This document shows positions 27,695 through 37,170 of a stretch of 64,000 bases of DNA, one piece after another. The notes below the pieces were generated by a model. That model was not told where the DNA came from, ran no database searches, and saw nothing but the letters and a program-made list of their open reading frames with translations. Numbering within the stretch: position 1 is the first letter of the stretch; every line of letters starts with the position of its first letter. Source of the DNA: Jeotgalicoccus psychrophilus DSM 19085 (GTDB lineage Bacteria; Bacillota; Bacilli; Staphylococcales; Salinicoccaceae). Made by a program: the position numbers and the translations under genes. The stretch spans positions 1 through 64,000 of the forward strand of contig NZ_AUEF01000007.1 of NCBI RefSeq assembly GCF_000425845.1, given 5' to 3'.

Positions 27695-28633
27695 ATGACA
27701 AATTTAGTTGAGTTAGGCAAATCGGGAATTAAAGTACATCCGATTGCCTTAGGCACGAATTTTGTAGGCGGTTATAATTTATACGGGGATGTTAATGAAG
27801 AAGAAGGAAAACAAACAGTACGGGACGCACTTAATACAGGTGTGACAATGCTCGATACTGCATTTATATATGGGCCGAGACGTTCTGAGGAACTGATTGG
27901 TGAAGTGTTAAAAGAGTATAATCGGGAAGATGTCGTTATTGCAACGAAAGCTGCACATCGTGAACTGGACAACGGTGATATGGTCGTCGATAACTCGCCG
28001 GAATTTTTAAAGCAGGCAGTGGATGATGCACTGGACAGACTGCAGACAAAATATATCGATTTGTTTTATATTCACAACCCGGATGAAGATACTCCGAAAG
28101 ATGAAGCGGTAGAGGCGCTTTATGAAATGAAAGTGCAGGGCAAGATTAAAGCAATCGGGGTGTCTAACTTTTCAGTTGAACAGCTGGCAGAAGCGAATAA
28201 AAATAATCAAGTTGATGTGATTCAGAATCATTACAATCTTTTAAACCGTGAAGCGGAAAAAGAAATGCTGGATTACACATCGGCAAATAAAATTACGTTT
28301 ATTCCGTATTTTCCATTGGCAGCAGGACTCTTAGCAGGTAAATACGATAAAAACACGAAGTTTGAAGATTTACGTGCAAACCTGCCGTTTTATCAGGAAG
28401 ATCAGTTTAAAGAAAATCTGGATAAGGTCGATAAGTTAATAGAACTTGCGAGAAAATATGATGAAGATGTTGCACAGCTTGTTCTCGCATTTTATTTAAC
28501 GAGACCGTCGCTCGATGTAATTATTCCAGGTGCTAAAAAAGGCGAGCAGATTAAAGAAAATATGCGTGCTGCCGATATTGAGCTGGATCCAAAAGACGTA
28601 GAATATATCGATGAAATATTTAAAATGAATTAA
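27695..28633 (+). CDS. Aldo/keto reductase
   Basis: A 312-residue NADPH-dependent oxidoreductase with the AKR barrel. The tetrad is Asp in MLDTAFIYG with Tyr four residues later, Lys in IATKAAH and His in FYIHNPD. The GVSNFS motif and the C-terminal [14 protein letters not shown] cofactor region are clear. It resembles the IolS/YccK group. Substrate unknown. AGGAGGT precedes the ATG. It is a single-gene unit closed by a strong bidirectional terminator. Confidence 0.9.
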   Translation: MTNLVELGKSGIKVHPIALGTNFVGGYNLYGDVNEEEGKQTVRDALNTGVTMLDTAFIYGPRRSEELIGEVLKEYNREDVVIATKAAHRELDNGDMVVDNSPEFLKQAVDDALDRLQTKYIDLFYIHNPDEDTPKDEAVEALYEMKVQGKIKAIGVSNFSVEQLAEANKNNQVDVIQNHYNLLNREAEKEMLDYTSANKITFIPYFPLAAGLLAGKYDKNTKFEDLRANLPFYQEDQFKENLDKVDKLIELARKYDEDVAQLVLAFYLTRPSLDVIIPGAKKGEQIKENMRAADIELDPKDVEYIDEIFKMN

Positions 28634-28639
28634 AAATAA

Positions 28640-28685
28640 AACACCGGTTAAGAACATTATGATATGTCCTTAACCGGTGTTCTTT
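28640..28685. terminator. Bidirectional terminator after the aldo/keto reductase gene
   Basis: A 13-bp stem, aacaccggttaag/cttaaccggtgtt. On the minus strand it runs into ttttattttta, so it can also end the minus-strand small gene and exporter operon. Confidence 0.85.
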
Positions 28686-28836
28686 ATTTATCTCTGTAAA
28701 GAATAAGTACTGCAAACGTTGAACCCACGCTGAATTTAATATCAATTACTTCAATATACTGATTGTCGTAAAAGAATTCTGCAATTTTCTTATCGAGTCC
28801 TTTTTCCGTCATGGCGGAAACTGTTTTGGTTTTCAA
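28684..28836 (-). CDS. Small Cse60-like protein (putative)
   Basis: A 50-codon ORF with a TTG start: after the start it reads KTKTVSAMTEKGLDKKIAEF and ends with IEVIDIKFSVGSTFAVLILY-RDK. The pattern of an amphipathic helix followed by IEVIDIKF and a final strand resembles the Cse60 (sporulation protein) family. No strong Shine-Dalgarno is seen, and the frame stays open for 18 further codons upstream. It lies 55 bases behind the exporter operon. It could be real, or a decayed 3' remnant. Confidence 0.45.
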   Translation of the reverse strand: MKTKTVSAMTEKGLDKKIAEFFYDNQYIEVIDIKFSVGSTFAVLILYRDK

Positions 28837-28891
28837 AGGCCGTCCCGTCCCTTCGAGTGAGATATCTTCACAGCCAGTATATAATATATCA

Positions 28892-30022
28892 TCATAATTG
28901 TGTACTTTTACGCTGATTGCTGAAGATTATGCCGATAATCAGGAATGCGACCGTGTACAGTAAGAGAATTCCGATGGACAGTGCCGCTTCGCTCCATGTG
29001 ATGTCCGCTGCTGCGTAAATTTGTGTGAAATGATACAGCGGTAAAAATTCCGCGATCCGCTGAGCGGTGTCACCGAATAATTCAATTGGAATGAAAATGC
29101 CTGACAGAAATGCGAGACCCAGTGTGACAAGGTTTGCAAGGCCATTGACGATAAAACGATTCGTCGTCAGTGCATTTATCGCATACTGCAAAGCCAGTGT
29201 AAAGGCCATAATCAGCATCAGCGCTACAAATATATGTGCAAGCGGCATGCCTTCAAGGCGATCGTAATAGAGCCCGATCAGACCGAAGAACATAACCAGC
29301 ACTGCGAAAATTCCAACCAGTGACTGTGCACCTAATATTTGGAGTGCACTCGATGTTGATGACACCGGTGCTGAAATAATGCGTTTTTGAAGTTCCGGTT
29401 TATTGTATTCAGACATCAAGTTACCAACTGAAAGCATAATGAACAGCATGAGCCAGTAAGCAGCGAAGTTTGTATAAGCTGCGGCATTCGTATAGTTTTC
29501 ATCGGTGTCGATAACCGTATCATTGTTCAGCTCAACATTTACAGTGTCGGTTAATGCTGTCTGGAGTGTTTCTTTGTCGAGTTCTCCATGTTCATTAAAC
29601 TGGGCATTGGCAAACATGAGAAACTTAGAAATTTCACTTTCCAGCTGAACGGCTGATGTTGCACGTTCGTCGCTGATGATTTCAACAGCAGGTTCACCGT
29701 TTTTAACCTGTTTCTCAAAATTTTCTTCTATAATAACTGCCCCGTGAATTTCCATCAGAAAGACTTGTTCTTCCAAATGCTCGCGGTCAGGCTCTGTCAT
29801 TACTTCAACTTCATGTGAACTGCTTAAATATTGAATCAGTGCTTCCGACGTTTCTGATTCGGAATTGTTCACAACAGTAATCCCAAGCGTTTCACTTTCG
29901 AATGTGTCCGTACCGCCGGCTGTACTGAACAGTGCTGCGATGGCAAAAAAGATAAGTGCCAGCGGTATAATAAACCATTTAAATTTCCAGAAGTGGAGGA
30001 GTATTATTTTAAATATGGTCAT
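28892..30022 (-). CDS. ABC-2 type exporter permease, second subunit
   Basis: A 376-residue ABC-2 permease. One N-terminal helix (about 14-35), a large extracellular domain (about 40-190), then five helices from about residue 190 to 368, the usual layout of YhgE/NatB/YvfS-like exporters. AAGGAGG precedes the ATG. It overlaps the upstream permease gene by 14 bases and is the third gene of an ATPase-permease-permease operon. Substrate unknown; antimicrobial or lantibiotic export is one possibility because of the linked two-component system. Confidence 0.85.
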   Translation of the reverse strand: MTIFKIILLHFWKFKWFIIPLALIFFAIAALFSTAGGTDTFESETLGITVVNNSESETSEALIQYLSSSHEVEVMTEPDREHLEEQVFLMEIHGAVIIEENFEKQVKNGEPAVEIISDERATSAVQLESEISKFLMFANAQFNEHGELDKETLQTALTDTVNVELNNDTVIDTDENYTNAAAYTNFAAYWLMLFIMLSVGNLMSEYNKPELQKRIISAPVSSTSSALQILGAQSLVGIFAVLVMFFGLIGLYYDRLEGMPLAHIFVALMLIMAFTLALQYAINALTTNRFIVNGLANLVTLGLAFLSGIFIPIELFGDTAQRIAEFLPLYHFTQIYAAADITWSEAALSIGILLLYTVAFLIIGIIFSNQRKSTQL

Positions 30023-31061
30023 ATTGTTTCCTCCTTAATGCAATTAAGGTGATGAAGAAACTGACAAACGTAATGCCAAGTAAAAATAATATTGTCGGCC
30101 AGTAGCTCTCGAAGTTATCCATCAAATTTACCCGGTAGATTGTATCTGTAATATGCGCCAGCGGATTTAATTCATTAATGAGCGGCATTTCCCGGTTGAT
30201 TACCGTTCTGACTCCCGGTCCCATCAGCCCGGCAAGGAATGCCAGCCCGACGATAAAGACGACAGGGACGACTGATTTTACGTTGATGTTCACTCTTGGT
30301 GTCAGTCCGATAATAAATCCAAGACCAAGTCCTGCAATATTTCCGGCTAATACGATGCCGAGTGTCGGGAGCAGGTTGTTAAACAGTACCGACTCGCTGA
30401 ATATCATTAAATATCCGATTAGGATTGCGTTTGACATCAGTCCGAGAAATAAGCCCGCAACTGAACTAGCGAGTATATATTTTGTTTTACTGAAGGGGCT
30501 TGCGGAGAATCTGGCGCCCATTGTACTTAGATTCGGACGCATCGATGAAATCAGCTCCATACTTGTAAATACTGTATACAGTGAGACCATTGCGATTGTT
30601 GAATAGTACATTACAACCTGTGGTTCTGTCTCCATATCGTTTGACTGAATAAAGTCAGCCTCAAAATTAAAGTTTTCTGGTGAGACACCGAGTATAGACG
30701 TCTGGTGAATCTGGTTCATTACAGATTCTAAAACGGATGCATGAAAACTGCTGCCCTGAACGATTAAACTGCCGTCTTCTGTAATATATCCCGTAACATT
30801 TTCTGCATCCAGTTCTGCTCTTGCTGTGCTGTCGGACATTTCATTAACGGTAATAAAGTCAATCTGTTTCAACACCTCTGTGTATTCGTTGTCTTCTGTT
30901 ACAGCGACTTCGATATTTGTCATATCCTCGCCGCCGAGATTGGACGTCGTCGCTATAAAAATCGTTACGAGTACCAGAGGATAGCCGATTGTCCAAAAAA
31001 TATATCCAAAATCTTTAAAGTTAATGACGAGTAAATAATAGGTGAGACGTAAAAAGTTCAT
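30009..31061 (-). CDS. ABC-2 type exporter permease, first subunit
   Basis: A 350-residue permease with the same layout as its neighbour: an N-terminal helix (about 18-36), an extracellular domain to about 165, then five or six helices ending FVSFFITLIALRRK. The ATG overlaps the ATPase stop by one base, so the three exporter genes are translationally coupled. The two permeases probably form a heterodimer. Confidence 0.85.
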   Translation of the reverse strand: MNFLRLTYYLLVINFKDFGYIFWTIGYPLVLVTIFIATTSNLGGEDMTNIEVAVTEDNEYTEVLKQIDFITVNEMSDSTARAELDAENVTGYITEDGSLIVQGSSFHASVLESVMNQIHQTSILGVSPENFNFEADFIQSNDMETEPQVVMYYSTIAMVSLYTVFTSMELISSMRPNLSTMGARFSASPFSKTKYILASSVAGLFLGLMSNAILIGYLMIFSESVLFNNLLPTLGIVLAGNIAGLGLGFIIGLTPRVNINVKSVVPVVFIVGLAFLAGLMGPGVRTVINREMPLINELNPLAHITDTIYRVNLMDNFESYWPTILFLLGITFVSFFITLIALRRKQYDHI

Positions 31062-31990
31062 CAGTCCCTCAGCTCCTTGCCTGTCAGTTCCAGGAAAATA
31101 CTGCTCAGCGACGGCTGTTCACTCGCGATTTCTGTATAAGTCAGCGAGTTATCTTCGATAAAACGGATAAGATTTGCAAGGTTGTTATGATTTTTCTCGA
31201 ATTGAATACTGTACTTATCCTGAGATTGTAATACCTGGTTGACGTGCGGAATTTGTTTTAGGCGTGATACAAGTGTATCGTCTTCAGTAATAAATTTGAC
31301 AGTGATACTTTCTGTCGTCGAAATTGATTTCTGCAGCTCGTCGAGTGTACCGTTCGCAACATTGCGTCCGTTATCCATAATGACGAACGAATCACATAAG
31401 TCTTCGGCTTCTTCCAGATAATGTGTCGTGTAAATAACAGTTGTTCCCTGCTCTTTCATCTTTTTAACGCCTTCAAGAATAAAGTTTCTGCTCTGTGCAT
31501 CGACTGCGACAGTCGGCTCATCGAGGAAGAGGATTTCCGGTTTATGGGCGATGCCGCAGGCAATATTGAGCCTTCTCTTCAGACCGCCGCTCAGCTGTTT
31601 CGGGACGAACTTTCTGTATTTTTCAAGACCGACAAAAGCGATTGCTTCGTTGACGAGCTGTTTACGTTCCGCTTTATTCGTCACGTATAACCCGCAGTAG
31701 AAGTCGATATTTTCTACGACGTTCAGTTTATCGAAAATAGCGAGCTCCTGAGGCACGATGCCAATCCGGCGTTTTGTTTTATTGTTGTTTGGGTTAACCG
31801 GTTGGCCGAATAGTTCAATTGTACCCTGATCGAATTTCAGTAAGGAAAGCATGCAGTTAATCGCTGTCGTTTTGCCGCAGCCGTTCGGACCGAGCAGGCC
31901 GATAATCTCATTCTCTTTGGCCTGAAAAGAGAAGTGATCAAGTGCGATAACGTCTTTGTATCTCTTAACTACTTTGTCCATTGCAATCAT
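31061..31990 (-). CDS. ABC exporter ATP-binding protein
   Basis: A 309-residue ATPase. Walker A is GPNGCGKTT, the signature is LSGGLKRRLNIACG, Walker B is ILFLDEPTVAVD, and the switch His is in IYTTHYLEEAEDL. The C-terminal extension of about 80 residues is common in drug- and sodium-export ATPases (DrrA/NatA/YvfR type). AGGAGG lies seven bases before the ATG. First gene of the exporter operon, divergent from the sensor kinase gene. Confidence 0.9.
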   Translation of the reverse strand: MIAMDKVVKRYKDVIALDHFSFQAKENEIIGLLGPNGCGKTTAINCMLSLLKFDQGTIELFGQPVNPNNNKTKRRIGIVPQELAIFDKLNVVENIDFYCGLYVTNKAERKQLVNEAIAFVGLEKYRKFVPKQLSGGLKRRLNIACGIAHKPEILFLDEPTVAVDAQSRNFILEGVKKMKEQGTTVIYTTHYLEEAEDLCDSFVIMDNGRNVANGTLDELQKSISTTESITVKFITEDDTLVSRLKQIPHVNQVLQSQDKYSIQFEKNHNNLANLIRFIEDNSLTYTEIASEQPSLSSIFLELTGKELRD

Positions 31991-32075
31991 ATTATTGCCT
32001 CCTGTACTATATTGGTTAATTTAAGTTTATAATATAAATAAATGTACGGTTAGTGTCCGGGGTCATGATTTGTGG

Positions 32076-32087
32076 TGACAATTGTCA
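32076..32087. promoter_or_regulatory. Palindrome in the divergent exporter/kinase promoter region
   Basis: TGACAATTGTCA is a perfect 12-bp palindrome in the 114-base gap between the divergent ATPase and kinase genes. It is a good candidate site for the LuxR-type response regulator encoded next door. Confidence 0.45.
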
Positions 32088-32104
32088 TATTGTGAGGTGA
32101 AGTA

Positions 32105-33163
32105 ATGTCAAAAATATATGAAAAGATTATGATATTTATAGTGCTGTCGGCTTTCTATCTGCTGTCTTCAGATGACACGCATATAACTGTAATACTAATA
32201 TCTTTTATTGCAGCATTCAGCATTGATGTCATCAGAAAAAAATATATGCTGTTTATAATTATTGTGATGTTTGCTGTTCTTGTGTACATAGATATAAATT
32301 ATCTGTATTTCCTGCCGCTTGTTTCTCACATCATATTTAAAGAATACGGCAGGTACGGGATTATTGCATTAGCTCCTATCGTCCTGTTTCAGGAATGGGC
32401 GTTGCTGTTTTTAAGTATCCTTATTTTCTACATGACAGTATTGTCCAGTAAATTGTCGGAAGCGAAACAGCTGAACAGAGAAATGCGGGATCAGCTGACT
32501 GAAGATAATATGCGTTTAAAGGCACAGCGTAATGAACTGATGAAGACTCACGAGAAAGATATTTATATGGCGGGACTTAATGAAAGGAACCGGATTGCCC
32601 GCGATATGCACGATGCACTTGGTCACTCTCTGTCGAGCAGTATTTTGCTGATTGAATCGCTGCAATATGTTAAAGATGAAGAGACATTGCACCATTCATT
32701 AAAACAGCTGCAGGACAGACTGAAGATAGGCATGGAAGACGTGCGTCACAGTATTCATAATCTGTATGACACTTCCATAGACCTGGAGGCGAGAATTGAA
32801 AGTTATCTCGGGGAAATGGACGATTATTCGAAAGAATTTATATATGATGTAAATATCACGCTGACTCATGAACAGAAAATAGATATGCTGTCACTAGTCA
32901 GGGAAGCACTGACGAATATCCGCAAGCATTCAAATGCATCGGCGTTTAAAGTAATCATTAAAGAACATCCTAAATTTTTAGCACTGACTGTTAAAGATAA
33001 TGGCAATGCTGATAAGGAATTTAACAGAGGCATGGGACTTCAGTCGATGACAGAAGCCGTGCAGAAGTACGGCGGTGTGCTGAACACGTTTAATGATGAA
33101 GGCTTTATCGTGCACGCAATATTTTACATGGAGGGGCTCGGAAATGAGAATAGTAATAGTTGA
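32105..33163 (+). CDS. Sensor histidine kinase (HisKA_3 family)
   Basis: A 352-residue membrane kinase. The N-terminal part has five or six short helices with almost no extracellular loops (about 8-115), followed by a coiled coil (about 117-150). The phospho-acceptor His169 is in RNRIARDMHDALGHSLSSS. The ATPase domain has the N box REALTNIRKHSNAS and the G boxes VKDNG and GMGLQSM. GAGGTGA precedes the ATG. It pairs with the overlapping response regulator and lies opposite the exporter operon, as in the B. subtilis YvfTU/YvfRS arrangement. Confidence 0.9.
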   Translation: MSKIYEKIMIFIVLSAFYLLSSDDTHITVILISFIAAFSIDVIRKKYMLFIIIVMFAVLVYIDINYLYFLPLVSHIIFKEYGRYGIIALAPIVLFQEWALLFLSILIFYMTVLSSKLSEAKQLNREMRDQLTEDNMRLKAQRNELMKTHEKDIYMAGLNERNRIARDMHDALGHSLSSSILLIESLQYVKDEETLHHSLKQLQDRLKIGMEDVRHSIHNLYDTSIDLEARIESYLGEMDDYSKEFIYDVNITLTHEQKIDMLSLVREALTNIRKHSNASAFKVIIKEHPKFLALTVKDNGNADKEFNRGMGLQSMTEAVQKYGGVLNTFNDEGFIVHAIFYMEGLGNENSNS

Positions 33164-33743
33164 TGATGATCCGCTTGTAGTGTCGGCGCTGTCGACAATA
33201 GTAGGGAATTCGAATTACGATGTTACAGCCACCGGCACGAGCGGTTTTGATGCGGTTGAATTATATAAAGAACATCGACCCGATTTGTTAATGACAGATA
33301 TCCGTATGCGGGAGAAGTCAGGGCTCGAGGCCAGTAAAGATATATTGACGGATTTCCCGGAAGCTAAAATTCTGCTGATTACGACCTTTAGAGATGATGA
33401 ATATATTCACGAAGCTCTGAATATCGGCTGCAAGGGATATTTACTAAAAGATAATCTTGCGGGAATAATTCCGGCGATTGAAGCGGTGCTGTCAGGCAAT
33501 ATGGTGTTCGACAGCAATATCGTTAAAAGCATGTCGGCAACATCATCGCATAAAGATTTGTCAGAGCTGTCTACGAGAGAGCAGGATATTATTGAACTGG
33601 TCGCAGAAGGACATAATAATAAAGAAATTGCCGAGCATCTTTACTTGAGTGAAGGCACAGTCAGGAATTATATTTCTCAAATGCTGACAAAGCTGGATTT
33701 AAGAGACAGGACTCAGCTTGTCGTTTATTATTATAAAAACTAG
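33144..33743 (+). CDS. LuxR-family response regulator
   Basis: A 199-residue regulator. The receiver domain has the acidic pair DDD (7-9), the phospho-acceptor Asp52 in LLMTDIRM, and Lys in YLLKDN. The C-terminal LuxR helix-turn-helix is LSTREQDIIELVAEGHNNKE and onward. GGAGGGG at 33130-33136 fixes the ATG at 33144, giving a 20-base overlap with the kinase gene. It probably controls the divergent ABC exporter. Confidence 0.9.
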   Translation: MRIVIVDDDPLVVSALSTIVGNSNYDVTATGTSGFDAVELYKEHRPDLLMTDIRMREKSGLEASKDILTDFPEAKILLITTFRDDEYIHEALNIGCKGYLLKDNLAGIIPAIEAVLSGNMVFDSNIVKSMSATSSHKDLSELSTREQDIIELVAEGHNNKEIAEHLYLSEGTVRNYISQMLTKLDLRDRTQLVVYYYKN

Positions 33744-33757
33744 ACGGAGGTGTTTGG

Positions 33758-34252
33758 ATGACACTCGAAATCAGAAAAACTGAAGTTCGGGATGCTGAAC
33801 GCATCAGAGAAATCTGCAGTACGGGATGGAAACAGACAGTTCAAGGTAAATTGAGCAGTACGTTTCAGCAGCAGACGGTTAATTACTGGTACAATGCTGA
33901 TAAAGTGAAGCAGGATATTAAGAAAGGCAGCTATGCTTATACTGCTGTATATGACGGCATCGCTGTCGGTGTTATAGGCGGCGGAATCCCAGGTGCTAAA
34001 CGTGCTGAAGTGTATGTATTTTATATCGACAGTAAATACAGGTATCATGGAATTGGCAAGGCATTATTACATAAACTTACCGAACATCAAAAGAACAAAG
34101 GTGCAGCTGAGCAATGGGTGTCGGTTCAGGCGGACAATGAACTTGGGCTGCCATTTTACAAAGCGCGCGGCTTTATTCAGCAGTCGGTAAAAGAAACAAA
34201 GAGCGCATCAGGCGAAGTGCAGGTTTCTTTAAGAATGAAGAGAGACATTTAA
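33758..34252 (+). CDS. GNAT family N-acetyltransferase
   Basis: A 164-residue GNAT-fold protein. The acetyl-CoA-binding motif is DSKYRYHGIGKALLHKL, and the C-terminal VQADNELGLPFYKARGF is typical. GGAGGTG lies before the ATG and the gene starts 14 bases after the response regulator, so it may be read with it. Substrate unknown. Confidence 0.85.
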   Translation: MTLEIRKTEVRDAERIREICSTGWKQTVQGKLSSTFQQQTVNYWYNADKVKQDIKKGSYAYTAVYDGIAVGVIGGGIPGAKRAEVYVFYIDSKYRYHGIGKALLHKLTEHQKNKGAAEQWVSVQADNELGLPFYKARGFIQQSVKETKSASGEVQVSLRMKRDI

Positions 34253-34329
34253 TTATAGTCTGCCTGTAAAATTAAGGAGTCACATGAGATAATTACTTTA
34301 ACAACTATGATGAAGTGGAGTGTTTACTA

Positions 34330-35274
34330 ATGAAAAATGTTATTTTAGATTGTGATCCAGGGCATGATGATGCGATATCGATAATTATTGCAGCATCTGA
34401 TGTCAGTGATTTAAATATTTTAGGTATTACGACTGTTGCAGGAAACGTCGAAGTCGAAAAAAATACTATTAATACATTAAAAATTTGTGAACTCCTGGAG
34501 CTGGATGTGCCGGTTGTGCAGGGTGCAAGAAGACCATTGGTAAAGGTGAGTGAAATCGCACCTGAGATTCATGGGGAAACAGGCATGGACGGCCCGGTGC
34601 TGGCTGAACCTAAAATGCAGGTGACAGAAGGGCACGCAGTTGATTTTATTATTGACCAGGTAATGAATTCAGCTGAACCGGTTACTCTGGTTCCGACTGG
34701 ACCGCTTACGAATATTGCGATGGCTTTAATCAAAGAACCGAGAATTATTGAAAACATAGATGAGATTGTCTTAATGGGCGGCGGTACATTCGGTAACTGG
34801 ACACCGGCAGCGGAGTTCAATATCTTTGTGGATGCTGAAGCGGCGAAAGTTGTCTACGACAGCAGCGTGCCTGTTACGATGTTCGGTCTTGATGTGACGC
34901 ATCAGGTGATTGCGACAAAAGATATTATTGAACGTGTTGGTAAAATCGATAATGAAATTGCGGTCTTTGTTAAAGAACTATTAATCTTTTTCGGAGAAGC
35001 CTATAAAGATCATTTCGGCTTTAACGGCGGACCGATTCACGATGCATGTACGACGATGTATCTTTTAAAACCGGAGCTATTTAAGACAGAATATTTAAAT
35101 GTAACTGTAGAAACAAAAGGTGAATATTCATACGGTATGACAGTGATTGATACGCTGAGTGTTACAGGCAGAGAGCCGAATACTAATGTTGCACTTGGTG
35201 TGGATACAGAAGAATTCTGGACTTTATTTGAAAAGATTTTAACTTCGTTTGGGGATAAAGATAAAAATGAATAA
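34330..35274 (+). CDS. Ribonucleoside hydrolase (IU-nucleoside hydrolase family), first copy
   Basis: A 314-residue nucleoside hydrolase. It cleaves the N-glycosidic bond of ribonucleosides to give a free base and ribose. The N-terminal calcium-binding motif is DCDPGHDDA, and the family features VPVVQGA, HGETGMDGP, LVPTGPLTNIA, LMGGG and the active-site His in GGPIHDACTTMYLL are all present. I chose the ATG at 34330, with GGAG nine bases upstream, over an in-frame ATG at 34315. It overlaps the next gene by eight bases. Confidence 0.92.
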   Translation: MKNVILDCDPGHDDAISIIIAASDVSDLNILGITTVAGNVEVEKNTINTLKICELLELDVPVVQGARRPLVKVSEIAPEIHGETGMDGPVLAEPKMQVTEGHAVDFIIDQVMNSAEPVTLVPTGPLTNIAMALIKEPRIIENIDEIVLMGGGTFGNWTPAAEFNIFVDAEAAKVVYDSSVPVTMFGLDVTHQVIATKDIIERVGKIDNEIAVFVKELLIFFGEAYKDHFGFNGGPIHDACTTMYLLKPELFKTEYLNVTVETKGEYSYGMTVIDTLSVTGREPNTNVALGVDTEEFWTLFEKILTSFGDKDKNE

Positions 35275-36202
35275 AACAAATATATGGATTGATTGCGACC
35301 CTGGAATTGACGATGCGATTGCGCTGGCTGCAGCAGCTGCCAGCAGAGATACTTTGAATATACATGGAATTTCCACTGTAGCGGGCAATCAGACGATTGA
35401 ACGCGTAACGAATAATGCACTCGCACTGAGTTCTTTTCTCGGACTGGAGATTCCTATTGTTAAAGGTGCGGAAGGTCCGCTGACAAGAACTAAAGAAGAT
35501 GCGGGTCATGTGCACGGTGAGACAGGACTCGGCAATACTGTATTGCCGAAAACTGCGAAGCAGACCGAAGCAGGGAATTCGTTTCAGGTAATCAGAGATT
35601 ATATTATGAATCTCCCTGCAGATGAAAAAATGACACTCGTGCCTGTCGGTCCTTTGACTAATATTGCACTGCTGTTAAAAGTATTTCCGGAAGTATCTGA
35701 ACGTATTGAAGAAATTGTCTTAATGGGTGGCGGCACGTTCGGTAACAGAACACCGACGGCAGAATTTAACATTTGGGGAGATCCGGAAGCAGCAAAAATC
35801 GTGTTTGATTCAGGACTGCCGATTGTAATGTGCGGACTTGATGTGACGCATAAGAGCGGGCTTAATCGCAGTCAGGTTGAAGAATTATTTAACAGTACAA
35901 ACGAAGTTCAGAAAACATTCGGCGAGATGCTGAAATTCTACTTCGATTCACCAGCGTATATTAACAGCGAGCTTGTGCATATACATGATGCAGTCGCGGT
36001 AATTTATCTGACAAATCCTGAGATATTTAAAGGAATGCAGGTGAGCGTTGACGTCGATTGTACGGACGATATTAACCGTGGAATGACAGTGTGCGATGTG
36101 CGGAAAACTGCACCTGAAGCGGGACGTAACGTGAAGCTTCTTAACGATATTGATTTAACAGAGTTTCAAAATATATTGCTGAATAAACTGGGCAATTTAT
36201 AG
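35267..36202 (+). CDS. Ribonucleoside hydrolase (IU-nucleoside hydrolase family), second copy
   Basis: A 311-residue paralogue of the preceding gene, with DCDPGIDDA at the N-terminus, VHGETGLGN, LVPVGPLTNIA, LMGGGTFGNRTPTAEFNIW and VHIHDAVAVIYL. The two copies differ clearly, for example in the His region and around Cys190, and may split substrates such as pyrimidine and purine ribosides. The ATG lies within the end of the first copy. Second gene of a three-gene salvage operon. Confidence 0.92.
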   Translation: MNKTNIWIDCDPGIDDAIALAAAAASRDTLNIHGISTVAGNQTIERVTNNALALSSFLGLEIPIVKGAEGPLTRTKEDAGHVHGETGLGNTVLPKTAKQTEAGNSFQVIRDYIMNLPADEKMTLVPVGPLTNIALLLKVFPEVSERIEEIVLMGGGTFGNRTPTAEFNIWGDPEAAKIVFDSGLPIVMCGLDVTHKSGLNRSQVEELFNSTNEVQKTFGEMLKFYFDSPAYINSELVHIHDAVAVIYLTNPEIFKGMQVSVDVDCTDDINRGMTVCDVRKTAPEAGRNVKLLNDIDLTEFQNILLNKLGNL

Positions 36203-36223
36203 TAATTCTTGGAGGTAAAACAG

Positions 36224-37108
36224 ATGAGTAAGCCTAAAGTAACAATTGTGGGCAGTTTAAATATGGATTTAGTAGTGACAGCTGAACGTCATCCAAAAAT
36301 AGGAGAGACGCTGACCGGAGAAAAATTTACGACACTGTGCGGCGGTAAAGGCGCAAACCAGGCAGTTGCAGCAGCAAGACTCGGCTGCGATGTGACGTTT
36401 ATCGGCAGAGTGGGGAACGATGCATTCGGAATTGAAATGATTGAAAGCCTGAAAAATGAAGGTGTGAATGTCGATAATATTGAGATGATTGACGACGTGG
36501 AAAGCGGTATTGCAATGATTACAGTGAATCCGATGGACAACACGATTATTGTTGTGCCGGGAGCAAACGCTCATGTTACAAAAGACGTTATCGATAAACA
36601 CCAGTCAGCAATATTAGAAAGCGATGTTGTTGTGACACAGCTTGAGATTCCAATGGAGACAGTCGATTACCTTGCACAAGTGTGCGGGAAAAATAATATC
36701 GATTTAGTCGTGAATCCGGCACCGGCCAGGAAACTGACGGATAATATTATTAATCACAGTACATATATTACGCCGAACCAGATTGAATTAACGCAGCTGG
36801 CTGCTGCACATCCTGAAATTTTACAAGATCACGTCGATAAATTTGTTGTCACGAGCGGCAGCAAAGGCTGTTACTATTCAGTCGATGCATTCCGTGTCGA
36901 TGTGCCGACGATGAAAGCAGAAGTTGTTGATACGACAGGCGCAGGCGACTGCTTCAACGGCGCGTTTGTCAGCTACATTGCACAAGGCAAAACTCTGCAG
37001 GAAAGCTGTTATTTCGCTAACACTGCAGCATCGATCAGCGTAGAAAAATTCGGTGCACAAAACGCGATGCCGACAACTGAACAGGTGCTGGAAAGAATGC
37101 AGCAGTAA
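36224..37108 (+). CDS. rbsK: Ribokinase
   Basis: A 294-residue PfkB-family sugar kinase. N-terminal VGSLNMDLVV and GGKGANQAVAAARLG are the ribokinase signature 1, and DTTGAGDCFNGAFVSY is signature 2 with the catalytic Asp. GGAGGT at 36211-36216 fixes the ATG at 36224; an upstream TTG at 36209 would precede it. It would phosphorylate the ribose set free by the two nucleoside hydrolases, feeding the pentose phosphate pathway. Last gene of the operon. Confidence 0.92.
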   Translation: MSKPKVTIVGSLNMDLVVTAERHPKIGETLTGEKFTTLCGGKGANQAVAAARLGCDVTFIGRVGNDAFGIEMIESLKNEGVNVDNIEMIDDVESGIAMITVNPMDNTIIVVPGANAHVTKDVIDKHQSAILESDVVVTQLEIPMETVDYLAQVCGKNNIDLVVNPAPARKLTDNIINHSTYITPNQIELTQLAAAHPEILQDHVDKFVVTSGSKGCYYSVDAFRVDVPTMKAEVVDTTGAGDCFNGAFVSYIAQGKTLQESCYFANTAASISVEKFGAQNAMPTTEQVLERMQQ

Positions 37109-37123
37109 ATTTATATTGATTTG

Positions 37124-37156
37124 ACCCGGAAATCTGGAGATTTCCGGGTATTTTTT
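37124..37156 (+). terminator. Intrinsic terminator of the nucleoside salvage operon
   Basis: An 11-bp perfect stem, acccggaaatc/gatttccgggt, loop tgga, then six T. Confidence 0.92.
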
Positions 37157-37170
37157 GTTTTATTCGGCGT

